The notes beneath the pieces are model-generated. The model saw nothing but the letters and a program-made list of their open reading frames with translations, was not told where the DNA came from and searched no databases. A stretch of DNA of 64,000 bases from contig NC_059365.1 in NCBI RefSeq assembly GCF_019703515.2, positions 40,872,001-40,936,000 on the forward strand, given 5' to 3'. This document shows positions 48,601-56,939 of this stretch, in pieces; position 1 is the first letter of the stretch; every line of letters starts with the position of its first letter. The position numbers and the translations under genes are program-made. The DNA comes from Myxocyprinus asiaticus (taxonomy: Eukaryota > Chordata > Actinopteri > Cypriniformes > Catostomidae).

Positions 48601-50794
48601 TCTGATCCAGCCAAACAGAATGCTTTCTTTTCTTCTCATGGCTTTTCAGTCTTTTTTTTTTTCACTCATTCCTTTTTTTAGCTGTCTCTAAATCTACCCC
48701 TGTACAACCTCATTGTCTGAACTTTATTACTCTTTCACTGTTTTTTATCAAATAAAAACACTAGGAAGATTTACACAATTTTATTTCACAGGTTTTTGAT
48801 CTATTCAACTTAATGACATAATATTGATTAAAGTGAGTAAATTTAACTGAATCATTTAAGCTAATACAGCAACTTTGACATACATATACTTAAAAGAAAC
48901 TTAGTAAAATGTGAATGAACATTTTAAATGAACTTTCCTTATAAACACACGGTTAATAACATACCACATGACATATAGAAGCCTTTCACAGAGAAGCTTA
49001 TTGCATGTTATGTAGTCTATTAGACAACCTCACCTTGCATTACTAGTGATAGAAACGAGATACAGAGCAGCATACGCAGACCTCAACACTTGGTGCGCAA
49101 AAAACGAGATGACGGTAACCATCAACAGATAATTTTTCTGATTCTGAACTGTTAATTTTAAGTTGAACATGAACTTCAGACTACATTTATGCATTTGGCA
49201 GACACTTTTATCCAAAGCAAATTACAGTGCACTTATTACAGGGACAGTCCCCCCAGAGCAACCTGGAGTTTAGTGCCTTGCTCCAGGACACAATTGTGGT
49301 GGCTGTAGGAATCGAACCGGCAACCTTCTGCTTACAATTTAGCCCACTACGCCACCACCACTCCACATATTTACTAAATTTTAGACCAAAGGTAATTACA
49401 AAACCAGCAGTAAATAAACTTGCAAACAGTGAAACCATGCAAGCTCATTTATTATTCGAGCCTGGTGCATGCTGGGAACACCAGCTTCGAAAAGTTCAGT
49501 AAAATTTACTTATTTTATTTACCATTGAAATGTACTCAAGCGAATGAGGTTTTTTACATAAGGGTTGATACATGAGTAAAGATAATAATCATAAATAATA
49601 TTTACTTATAAGCTATAGCATAAATTTTTACATGCTTGAATTGAATTCAAATGTAGAATTTACTTAATATATCCAAGTTTATGCTTAAACAACCTTATTT
49701 ACTGTAGAAAGTGCTTAATATTTTCTGCAATATTTACCACAAAATAAAATTCATTTTCAGTGTATGAAATGTTTTGGCTCAATAAAATAAAAATAATAAA
49801 ATAATAAAAATGTTCTCAGGGCCGTAGAGTTGATATAACAGTGACAGTGTTGGATGGTCCCTTGAGGCTGTGCCTAGACAGGCTACGCTTTCTACAAATG
49901 ACTGCACTCTTTCATCACAACTCTCTGACAGCCTGACTGAAAAAAACATCCAAAAAGTGTATTGTATTACATTGCTGAAGAGCAGAGCCGTCAGAAAACT
50001 CAATTCACTAACATTATTCACTATTATGAGTCTAACACAGAGTATGACAGGTAACTGGAGTTCCTCTGCTTTTGATGCGTGTGAAATATGTTTCCTTGCT
50101 TGTTTTAGTCTGTGATGGAGGGGTTTTGATGTCTCTCTCTGACCTGAATTACACCTGGTAATTAACATCCATTTAGGCTGATTTGATCACAAGTGGACAG
50201 AGGTCCAAAAGGTTTGGTGGTCCAGGCACTGAAACCACATTAAGAGCTGGTTAGAATTACACGTGACCATATTGCTTTTGTAGTGTCAGTACATATACAA
50301 GCACAACACTTCACTGAACTTTTCTGGTTAGCCTGACATCAACCTGCGGTGACACAGATCATGTGATGCAAGCTCATTAGAAGTTCAGTTAAAATACTGT
50401 AGGAGCTCCACTTTCCACTCTAAAAAGAATTATAGTTTGGAAGCAACTGTTTGTGCCCCTGTTAACCGTTTTGCTATTTTATTAACATGCAATTACACTT
50501 GGACATAGTGAGTAATGTATACAGTCATTAAAACAGAAAACCTTCCCTCGAAGTCCAAACATTTGAGATGCATATCACTACCAGATTTAAATGGTGATCT
50601 GTATTGCCTGACCACTTGAGATCAGATCACCCGAGGCATACATTAATAGCAGGTGTGAACAGAGCCTCTTTTTTCTTTTTTTTTTCTTTTTTTTTTTTTT
50701 TAATATTCAGGCCCCAGAGAAGAAAAAGAGTGCAGATAAACAAAACGGCTCTCCAGACAAGAAAGCAGGAACATCGGGGAAGCCTCAATCCCAG
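29666..50794 (+). CDS. npm1: nucleophosmin 1 (npm1), partial: first eight coding exons
   Basis: Nucleolar phosphoprotein and histone/ribosome chaperone. Eight exons with GT/AG sites and matching phases join to 666 nt (222 codons); human NPM1 is 294 residues, so about 70 C-terminal residues are missing. The pentamer-forming core is nearly complete: [63 protein letters not shown] and [11 protein letters not shown]. Two acidic tracts follow ([31 protein letters not shown] onward), with basic NLS-like sequence between (PVKRPSN, KVPQKKLK) and after ([25 protein letters not shown]). The three-helix C-terminal nucleic-acid-binding domain was not found before the window ends. The order tlx3 then npm1 on the same strand supports identity. 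npm1a versus npm1b is undecided; NPM2/NPM3 are unlikely given the length and acidic tracts. Confidence 0.94.
30084..30169 (+). CDS. npm1: npm1 coding exon 2
   Basis: Acceptor ends TTTGTAG at 30083; completes Gly and encodes [14 protein letters not shown], an acidic DDDDEAE loop and HQLSLKA; donor GTGAGG at 30170, phase 0. Confidence 0.93.
30411..31360. repeat. 70-71-bp minisatellite grading into degenerate repeats (npm1 intron 2)
   Basis: CTATTCTTATGTTCT starts recur at 30411, 30481, 30552 and 30623, with a degenerate fifth at 30694, so units are 70-71 bp and nearly identical. Further 5'-to-3' the pattern decays into repeated TTCTATT, TTAAATTCT and GTAACATTCTATT motifs to 31360, and resumes at 32232-32460 after an inserted element. 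Confidence 0.85.
31370..32223. mobile_element. non-autonomous hAT-like element, copy 1 (npm1 intron 2)
   Basis: Inverted ends TAGAGGTCTGCA and TGCAGACCTCTTA with 8-bp flanks ACGTGTGC (31362-31369) and ACATGTGC (32224-32231) that match at 7 of 8. Subterminal parts hold inverted CCCGA/TCGGG-rich stretches. Related sequence, inverted, is at 55023-55785. Frames inside (31545-31763 plus, 31698-32054 minus) have no known domain. Confidence 0.75.
32669..32788 (+). CDS. npm1: npm1 coding exon 3
   Basis: Acceptor ends GTTCTCAG at 32668; exactly 40 codons, phase 0 at both ends; encodes [11 protein letters not shown] through VLKPSVLPS, core beta strands; donor GTAAGT at 32789. Confidence 0.95.
32789..33540 (+). 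other. npm1 intron 3, left part
   Basis: No exon or clear repeat recognised before the poly-A/TA array at 33541. Confidence 0.5.
33541..33621. repeat. poly-A followed by (TA)n array
   Basis: About 26 A residues, then about 48 bp of AT dinucleotides, immediately next to the first Tc1-family element. Short TATATACA remnants between the first and second elements suggest both inserted into this array. Confidence 0.93.
33622..34800 (-). mobile_element. Tc1/mariner element A, degraded (1179 bp)
   Basis: Inverted ends CACTATATTGCCAAAAGTAT and its near complement ending CAATATAGTG, with TA on both sides (33620-33621, 34801-34802). It encodes a broken transposase on the minus strand. Confidence 0.95.
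33787..34750 (-). pseudogene. Tc1-like transposase, frameshifted and internally deleted
   Basis: The N-terminal part (34750 to about 33990) reads through two HTH regions ([25 protein letters not shown]) and the first catalytic aspartate in WSDESRF. The C-terminal part lies in another frame from about 34104 and has FLFQHD then [18 protein letters not shown]. Residues expected between the second aspartate and the WPAQSPDL segment are missing, so the catalytic domain has lost sequence as well as frame. Non-functional. Confidence 0.9.
34811..36010 (+). mobile_element. Tc1/mariner element B, degraded (1200 bp)
   Basis: Inverted ends CACTGGCGGCCAAAGGTTTG and a near complement ending CAAACTTTTGGCCGCTAGTG. 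TA precedes the left end (34809-34810); the right flank is TG followed by TATA. It starts 10 bp after element A and has different end sequences, so it belongs to another Tc1 family. Confidence 0.9.
35371..35847 (+). pseudogene. Tc1-like transposase remnant of element B
   Basis: Two open segments: 35371-35637 ([18 protein letters not shown] and [20 protein letters not shown], the DNA-binding half) and 35638-35847 ([15 protein letters not shown] followed by [11 protein letters not shown], the end of the catalytic domain). The middle with the first two catalytic aspartates is absent. Non-functional. Confidence 0.85.
36200..36937 (-). pseudogene. Tc1-like transposase (DD36E-like spacing), broken
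   Basis: A catalytic block is still readable: WSDESHF, then [20 protein letters not shown], the second aspartate in QDNAPRH, and [12 protein letters not shown]. Between the second aspartate and the final glutamate I count 36 residues, against 34 in classic Tc1. The upstream DNA-binding half is spread over other frames (36639-36857 and 36737-36937), so frameshifts are present. Non-functional as it stands. Confidence 0.82.
37235..38422. mobile_element. non-autonomous hAT-like element inside Tc1 element C
   Basis: Starts TAGGCATGTAACGATAC and ends with ACACCCTTA (reverse complement TAAGGGTGT). Flanked by GAGTGGTC (37227-37234) and GATTGGTC (38423-38430), a 7-of-8 match. No transposase; a short pentamer-like AATAC array lies near its right end (38380-38400). 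Confidence 0.78.
38457..40179 (+). other. npm1 intron 3, right part
   Basis: About 1.7 kb with few repeat signatures (a short poly-A at 39978-39991). No exon recognised. Sequence around 38720-39480 is relatively complex and could include conserved noncoding DNA, untested. Confidence 0.5.
40180..40273 (+). CDS. npm1: npm1 coding exon 4
   Basis: Acceptor ends CCCTGTAG at 40179; encodes [31 protein letters not shown] and the first base of the next codon; donor GTGAGT at 40274, phase 1. A second AG at 40183-40184 would break the frame, so 40180 is chosen. Confidence 0.94.
40395..42060 (+). repeat. 1.7-kb pyrimidine-rich CTCTCCTGTC satellite (npm1 intron 4)
   Basis: Almost only C and T with periodic TGTC or CACC interruptions, built from CTCTCCTGTC and CTCTCCTCTC pentamer multiples plus higher-order blocks such as CTCACCTGTACTCTCCT. 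All three forward frames stay open over long stretches and give Leu/Ser/Pro-rich products; these are not genes. Purine/pyrimidine strand asymmetry of this length could form triplex (H-DNA). Confidence 0.95.
42061..42330 (+). repeat. degenerate TCTTGTCTC/TCATC continuation of the satellite
   Basis: TCTTGTCTTG, TCTCATCTCATC and AATTTCTCTT motifs form the eroded edge of the preceding satellite, ending about 120 bp before exon 5. A similar block is found after exon 5 at 42893-43023. Confidence 0.8.
42449..42543 (+). CDS. npm1: npm1 coding exon 5 (first acidic tract)
   Basis: Acceptor ends TTGTTTAG at 42448; with the carried base it encodes [15 protein letters not shown] and [17 protein letters not shown]; donor GTGAGC at 42544, phase 0. 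The acidic run and following basic patch match the family layout. Confidence 0.93.
42893..43023 (+). repeat. TCTCATCTTG-type pyrimidine repeat after exon 5
   Basis: TCTTGTCTCATCTCTC and TTCTCTTGTCTTGTCTTC motifs resemble the edge of the intron 4 satellite, so related sequence lies on both sides of exon 5. Confidence 0.75.
43056..44176. mobile_element. dispersed element with TGTAATCTGGATTAC-type ends (npm1 intron 5)
   Basis: The left end (TAATCTGGATTACATAATC, then ACTTGTAATTGGATTAAAT) and the right end (AATCTATGAGATTACG, then TGATTACAATTCGCAAGTAA) are rich in GTAATC/GATTAC, a pattern I associate with a fish DNA repeat. The interior frame at 43296-43523 has no known domain. Limits are approximate. 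Confidence 0.5.
44395..44477 (+). CDS. npm1: npm1 coding exon 6 (second acidic tract)
   Basis: Acceptor ends TTTTTAG at 44394; encodes [20 protein letters not shown] and further Asp/Glu; donor GTAAGA at 44478, ending two bases into a codon. Confidence 0.93.
44679..44733 (+). CDS. npm1: npm1 coding exon 7
   Basis: Acceptor ends TTTGAAG at 44678; with two carried bases it encodes [19 protein letters not shown], the end of the acidic tract and a basic patch; donor GTGAGT at 44734, phase 0. Confidence 0.9.
44734..45804 (+). other. npm1 intron 7, left part
   Basis: AT-rich sequence with a poly-A run (45420-45437); nothing coding recognised. A further fragment at about 45805-45985 starting CAGGGACTAAAAACGG resembles a hAT-type end. 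Confidence 0.5.
46064..46204. repeat. left part of a MITE-like repeat, interrupted
   Basis: GTTCACTCACCCTCATATTG and CCAAACCCATATGGCTCTC motifs are familiar from a common fish MITE. The sequence seems to resume at 48343 (CCCCATTCACTTTCATTGTA) after the hAT-like element at 46205-48342. Confidence 0.5.
46678..47477. mobile_element. fold-back Tc1 derivative with about 240-bp inverted arms
   Basis: TA-flanked (46676-46677 and 47478-47479). The left end CACTCACCGGCCACTTTATT extends inward as a roughly 240-bp arm to about 46920; the right arm (about 47236-47477) is its diverged reverse complement. Both arms therefore carry the same 5' end of a Tc1-type element, including the segment encoding [10 protein letters not shown]. 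Only the right-hand half continues into a transposase. Confidence 0.88.
46917..47297 (-). pseudogene. truncated Tc1-like transposase in the fold-back element
   Basis: The minus-strand frame [20 protein letters not shown] continues through [20 protein letters not shown] and the first catalytic motif AWSDESPF, then ends at 46917 near the junction with the inverted arm. The second and third catalytic acidic residues are absent. Non-functional. Confidence 0.85.
48421..49181 (+). other. npm1 intron 7, AT-rich stretch
   Basis: No exon recognised. Contains TTGATCTATTCAACTTAATG-type sequence resembling common fish noncoding repeats. Confidence 0.4.
49182..49364 (-). mobile_element. tRNA-like SINE with LINE-type tail
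   Basis: On the minus strand the head reads GGTGGCGTAGTGGGCTAA (A-box-like), followed by GCCGGTTCGATTCC (B-box). The 3' end GCTTTGGATAAAAGTGTCTG then CAAATGCATAAATGTA is a tail I recognise from fish SINE/L2-type repeats. It differs in sequence from the SINEs at 8688, 18441 and 60520. Confidence 0.75.
49365..50140 (+). other. npm1 intron 7, no exon seen
   Basis: AT-rich; frames at 49779-50168 (minus) and 49870-50115 (plus) overlap each other and lack domains. Confidence 0.45.
50141..50664. mobile_element. TIR element next to npm1 exon 8
   Basis: The left end (ACACCTGGTAATTAACATCC, then TGATCACAAGTGGACAG) is the diverged inverse of the right end (CTGACCACTTGAGATCAGAT, then ATTAATAGCAGGTGTGAAC). 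The right end stops about 45 bp before the exon 8 acceptor. No transposase. Confidence 0.65.
50711..50794 (+). CDS. npm1: npm1 coding exon 8 (basic region)
   Basis: A long T run and AATATTCAG end at 50710; 28 codons, phase 0 at both ends, encoding [20 protein letters not shown] and TSGKPQSQ; donor GTAACA at 50795. Lys/Ser/Pro-rich linker before the missing C-terminal domain. Identity rests on phase and composition rather than strong conservation. Confidence 0.82.
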
Positions 50795-53700
50795 GTAACA
50801 GATTAACTTTGGACAAAATGAGCAACATTTCAGAACAGATAGGTGGACGGTAAGTACAAAATCTTGGTATATGAGTCATTTTATATCACAGAAATGGTAC
50901 ATATCACAAAACAGTTGTTTTTGCTGAAAATTCAACCATGTAGTTATGACTACTTTTGGAAAATCTAGGAAATTAAATATTTAGCAAATGAAAGGTACTT
51001 CACCTGATTTGATTCTGATTTGAACTATTTTTTTTTGGTATTTGATTGAAACAAACCAAAATATATGATCATTCATAATGAATAAGTCTGTGCAAAAACA
51101 TCTTTACCTTTTGTTACACTTGAATTAAAAATAAAGACTCAAAACAGTAACCAATACAGTAATTTACAGTATTACTCGGCAAGCATAAACAACTAAGCTG
51201 CTTCACGTTGTGCCTAACAAAATGTTCTTCCTCATCTTGACTTGTTTGGGACACGTCCCCCTCTGAAGTTATTTCATGTTTCTTCATCGCTCATGTGCAG
51301 GCTGTACAGTGTGACTGTTTTGCTAGCATTTGTGATTAAAAATTATAATATGTGACAACAAATTTTACCCCATTCGCACATGTGCGATAATTGTCATTTC
51401 CACCTACAAAGAGCATTGCAACAAAGAACATGTCCCATGAGTCCGATGTCTTGCCTTCCTATTACCAAATCTTGAACACTCAAAATTTAGCGGGTTGCCA
51501 TGGATGTGTTGTCAGGGTCCTGGTACACCATAGTGGGATACTTTCCTTTAATAGACTATTGAGATTAGTGGTCGATGGATATTGTGCAGTGGTCTCTTCT
51601 TAACCCTCGTGCGACCCCACGTACACGTGTGGATGTTGTATTTTGGCTTTGCTATACGCAACACATAATTTAAATTAATTTAAACTGACTGACCTCAGTT
51701 CAGGAGACTCTGTGGTGTCAGTAAAGGGTTAAACTTATGATGCACGGAGACATGTGACAAAACAACATGGTGCTGACCATAGCGGAGTTTGTCTTTAGGT
51801 GAAACACCACCAAAACTATATCTGGTAAGAAACCTAATTAAGTTTTTACATTGAAATTTGTTTGATTCAAAAGATTAGAGTCTCTAAATTCTTCCGATAT
51901 GCCATGATTAAAATTTGAACGATTTATCACGAAACGCCATGCTGCTAAACTCACATTGAGAATCAATGGGTTCATCCAAAAGCTGAAAAATTTTGCTTTC
52001 AGAGGCTGTATATGGAGTTAGGATGAAAATAAGGTGCATTTCGAACTGTTCTGAGACCAGTGCTGACAGACAGCACACTAGAGGTTAAGTCATTCACTAA
52101 ATAGGGAGCAAGGGAGCATCCTATAGCTCTCTATGCAGCTAAGTGCATTCAATCCAAACATGCTATCAAAAGCTCAGTTTTCAGGCTGCAGATGATGTTT
52201 GGATCACTCGACATGTTTGGCAGACATGGGACAATGATAATCAGTACATAGATTCAGAATTTATAATGTATAGTTTTATTTTATCATGGTTGGCAGTGAT
52301 TGGATGATGCTGGACATTACTTTGTATCAGAATTAATTATGCAAATTTCTGATGTCTGTAACATCTCAAAAACATGAATAACAAACCCTCCTGGAAACAT
52401 AATAATCAATTTGATGAAAAAAATAAATAAATCTGACTTTCTATTACTTGGTATTGTTTAAAATTTAACAACTTCATCCAGCTGTCCACATATGTTGCCA
52501 TCAATTTTTAGGAAAACTATTTGTTCTAGCATTTATTTATTTATTTATTTTTATGTTTATTAGGTGCTACTAGTTACAAATCAAAAAAGGGAAATGGAAA
52601 ATGCATACAGCAGTCACGCTCGGTCTCAGGAGGTTCAAGCATTACAATTAATATGTTAATAAAATTATTACAATTATTATTGTGTGGTGGGTTTAATGCC
52701 CAGTCATGAAAATTATGATTAAGGGTGTTGCAGCACCATGATTTATCTTGTGAAAATAAATGTTTATATAAAATCATTAAAAATATGATACAGTATTGCA
52801 TCTAAACTGTATTAGTTAACATTAAAATAGTAACATTTATTTAAAAAATAACTATAATTATTTTTTTTTTTGACTGCACTCCTCTGTGTGTCAATACATT
52901 TTAATTTGTGCAAATATTTTTTTTTTTTGTTCACTAACACCAGTGCTAATACCTAAAAAAGTTAGCATACAATCGTAACATTACGGTACACTTCAATTAA
53001 AAACAAAGAATCAAAACTCTGATTGGATGAGCCACATTAAAAAAGCCAATACACACACTCGTGACCACACATTGGTAAAATTTTATATTAATATGGCAAT
53101 TTGCAGTGTTGCTTGACAACCGTAAGCAACTAAACTGTTTAGCGTTGTGCTTAACAACAACCCTTAAGTTCTTCCTCTTCTTGACAAGTTTGGGACACGT
53201 CCCCTTCTGTATTTTCACATTACTCCTTGTTTCATCATCACTCTCACATGTAAAAACGTAAAGCAGTCCTGTCCATTGATGGCCATGTACATATATGTAC
53301 AGTTTAACCGATGCACAGCACAGTATATTCCATTTTTTTGTTTTACTCAGCTCTACTTCAAGGTTACCAAAGGCCCCATTTGGTTTACTGCAAGTTGTAG
53401 GAGTTGTCTGGACTTCAGGTTTTGGTATTCAGTCCAGATCCCTTTTCCAAATTGCCACGCCGTGCCAACCAAAAGGTAATTCTTACCAAACGTCCAGGTG
53501 CAGTGTGGAAGGCCAACAGCATGGCAGCCTAACAGAGAAAGCCACAGGATAATGAGTCGGCCTGTCTTTGTTTACGATCAGCCAACAACGCCAAAAGCAA
53601 AATGTTAATTAGACCAGCAGTACCCCTAAAGATAAATGTGTACAACAGCATTCAAAACTCCAGCTGTGATTAGCTCAAAACCGCCCAGTCTTAGGAGGAC

Positions 53701-55022
53701 ACTAGTATTCCAAATCCACAAAGCCATTATTTCTGTATCGTTGCTTGGAATGAATGTACTTAAAACACTTAATAATCAAGCATATTAGCGAAAACATCTT
53801 GACATTCAAAGGTTGTCGTTCAGGTCATGGAAAAAGGCCATCATATTTTCCCATGCAAGGAAACCATGAAGCACTCTTAACTAGCTGCTGGTGGCACCAA
53901 TCCCAAAACGTCCAATTTAAAGGGTCATTTGTGGTCTGCTTTAAAACAACAAACTTTCCTCAAAGCCACGGCCTCTTGGCAGGGTGACCGATGTTTGGGA
54001 ATCTGAAATACTTTCTCCAGACTTCTAATCACATATTCCAGCCCCCGACCAGTGCACACTCAGTCGTGTAGGGGTGAATTGTCTTTAATGTAGTTCTTAT
54101 ATTTATTTTTATTTTTTCCTCACTGTAATTGTGGTGCTGAATCACAGGAGCACTGTGAGGGTTCTTCAAAGACATCCATAGAGAAATGAGTCACTGATTA
54201 ATAAATATCAAATCAAACTCGAAGTCAAACAGTTGAGATGTCTGTTTTACACGAATTCACCACAAAAACCTAAATAGAGAGATGGGTAAAAACAAATAAT
54301 AGTAATATATAAGTAAACATTGTTCACCAGATTTTTAGTGCTTGATGCACATGCAACCACTTCAGAGGAATGGGATTTAGCAGAATAACAGGCCTGTTTG
54401 ATTAAACTCTGTTTTGAAGAGAAACAGAACGCAACAATAGGGTTCTGAAAGTAAAACCTGGATACATTTTCTCCATAGAGAAATAGATTTTTAGCAATAA
54501 CATAAACTTTTCAATACAATGAACTCCGAGCTTAAGTGATGGTATATGCTTCTGTAGATACCACAATTCAGTGTGATTTCAACTAGTTAAGCTCAATCTA
54601 CAGCATTTGTTGCATAATGTTGAATACTCCATAAATGATTTAGACTTTTCCTTCGTTTATTTAAAAATCGTGGTTAAAGGGGTCATGAAGTGGAGAATCG
54701 AATTTTCCTTGATATTAAAACATATAAGAGGTAACTATAAAAGAACATTTATAGTTACCACCCTACTAAAACATCTCGTTTTGAAATCTGTGTGTTAATA
54801 ACGTCATTTGCATGGACATGGCCCACAACATGCAACATAGTTGTGGGTGTACTGTTAAGGAGAGAACAGGTTACTGCTGTGAGGTGAGAAGTTTCTTTTA
54901 TTGAAAGATGCAGCAGTGCCAACTGTATTGCACACTGCACTAATGCTGGTAAGTAAACCATTTATTTCTAATCTTTCATTTATCTGTGTGTTTGTAATAA
55001 GCAGTAAGCCATCGTTTATCAC
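50795..55022 (+). other. npm1 last visible intron, left part
   Basis: No further npm1 exon was found; I looked for the DIKAKM-type helix and the tryptophan-rich C-terminus. It contains a pair of similar 200-bp segments (51100-51300 and 53070-53240), a fragment beginning TTAACCCTCGTGCGACCCC at 51600 resembling a fish transposon end, poly-T runs near 52861 and 52918, and relatively repeat-poor sequence at 53300-54500. Confidence 0.5.
51100..51300. repeat. segment duplicated at 53070-53240
   Basis: Shared ordered motifs: AAGCATAAACAACTAAGCTG versus GTAAGCAACTAAACTG, then CGTTGTGCCTAACAA versus CGTTGTGCTTAACAA, then GTTTGGGACACGTCCCC in both. Direct orientation, about 1.9 kb apart. Confidence 0.7.
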
Positions 55023-55785
55023 TAAGAGGTCTGCAACCCAACCCGGGCCCGACGGGACCCGAGAACCCATCAGGTTTCGGGCTGGGTTGGGGTCAGTTTT
55101 TCAAGTAGGACTTTGGGTTCGGGTTTTTCATTGATGAAAAAATTAACAGGCCCTACTGAACTTGTTCCGCGCTCTCACTCACAGCATGTGCGAACGGATG
55201 AGTTAGGGGCCGTTCACATCGAATGTGTTTTTGTGTGCATCTGCTCTGCTCATCATCGTATCATTGTTTTCCTATTTAAACACACGCTGGACGAATCTCT
55301 TTGACTGTTGCATCGCGTCTCACTGTTTCTTTAGCATCTCGTGCAGGATCGGCACATTTTTAGATACCGTGCCAAGTTAAAAAGAACTACAAGTCTCAAA
55401 AATGCTTGTCGAGGCACCTACGCTCTGTTTCATTCATTGCGCTGCGTCTAGATTGTTTTTAGCGCAGGTGTCGCAAAGATTCAACATCCTGAAAAAGTTC
55501 AGGCTGCAAAGAGGTGACTGTTACATTGTTTAACATTATTCCAGATTGTTCTGCACCAACAAAATTTCAGTGCTTGATAAACGGTAAGCCAATTTTTTCC
55601 CTCTTCTGCTCTAGTGTACTGAGGGACTGCCGTGCCTTATGAAAACTATGTTTGCAGTTACAATACTGTTATGAATGTTGTCTACAATGCTAACATAAAA
55701 TACAGCCTATTGCAACAGTACTTGCTAGGAGAAGGAATAATAAAGACAGTGATGGATTACGGGTTTGGGCTTAAAATCACAGCTG
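55023..55785. mobile_element. non-autonomous hAT-like element, copy 2, truncated
   Basis: Begins TAAGAGGTCTGCAACCC, matching the inverse of the end at 32223. The interior matches 31370-32223 in opposite orientation, including TTAGGGGCCGTTCACA, GTGCGAACGGATGAG and ACTTGCTAGGAGAAG. The far inverted end is not recognisable, so the right boundary is approximate. Confidence 0.7.
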
Positions 55786-55965
55786 CTTACCAAATCAATA
55801 CATAAATGGATAAATAATATTTGTTTGAGTTGAATAGTTGTATTATGTGTGAAGAAAGTGAAATTAAATATATTATGGTGTTGTAGCTAATATACTAATA
55901 TACACGGCGGGGGGCGTGGAAACGATTTTTCGATGCAGTGACATTAGCTAATCAGAACAGTGGGT

Positions 55966-56939
55966 TGTCATGGTCCTGTCACTCTGTCAGTCTGGGTTTT
56001 GGTCTGACAGGACCGTGGCATCATCGTCCCACGTCTGTCTTGTGTTTCGTTGTTGGTCTTTGTGTGAGCGTGTGGCTTCAGTTGTATTCCCTGCCGTGCG
56101 CTCTTCGGTCCGTCTTGTTTCATGTCAGGAGCACAGTGTCTGGATCCTGACTTCCTGTCTGGTTCGGTTTCGGTCTGTGTCAGGATCCGGACACTCGTGC
56201 TCCATGTCTGTATGTTATTGACGTGGGTGCATCGTGCTTATGTCATCTTGGCAGCAGGCACTCGTGTCAGTAGTTTGTCTGGCTCTTGCGATTGCATTGC
56301 GCGCCCGAGTCGCAAGCTGTCTTCGATCTAAGGTGTCAGGTGTCTGTGTGTGTGTGTGTGTGTGTGGCCGAACTCTTGCACAGGTGTCTTGTCTTGTTTT
56401 TATCACCTGTTGCGTGCATTGCGTGGTGTTTGCGTCACGATGTATGCTCAGGTTTCGTTTAGTGTGAGAATGCGTGGCATCGCTTTGTTTGCCGTTGCTA
56501 CGCAATCTATTGTCTTGTTTGTTGGTTGGCATGGGCGTATATCACCTTATTCTCTTGGCGATGAGCGCTCATGCCATTCAGGTGTTTTGTTGTCTTGTGA
56601 GAGCACATCGCTTTGTTTTGTTTCTGTATCACTGCGTGTCTCTCTGTCTTATGTCATACCCCGCCTCCTTGTTTGCTTATTATTAGTTCATTTGCCTCAC
56701 CTGTCCCCTGTTAACCCGTTTATTTCCCCGTTTATTAACCCGTTAATTTCTCTCCCTATTTTAGTCTCCTCGTGTTTGTTGTCCAGTTCGTCTTGTTTCC
56801 AGTTTTGTGTGTTCAGTCTTCCCTGTCGGTCCTGTTTCCATCATCTGGTTTCTGTTTCGGTCCAGTCAGTCCTGTTCCCCCATCCCCCCCCCCCCCCCTT
56901 TTTTTCAACTTTGCGTTTGGGTTCTGCAATCTCGTGACA
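55966..56939. mobile_element. candidate solo LTR (974 bp)
   Basis: Begins TGTCATGGTCCTG and ends CTCGTGACA, i.e. TGTCA...TGACA termini as in LTRs. The sequence is GT- and CT-rich with a (TG)n at 56345-56365, a poly-C run (56885-56898) and CACCTGTCCCCTGTTAACCC-type motifs. No matching second LTR and no clear target duplication were seen, so the call is tentative. Confidence 0.4.

Noticed and set aside
56234..56937. 195-codon and neighbouring frames in a GT/CT-rich block
   Set aside because: Overlapping frames in several registers within the candidate solo LTR, with no domain.
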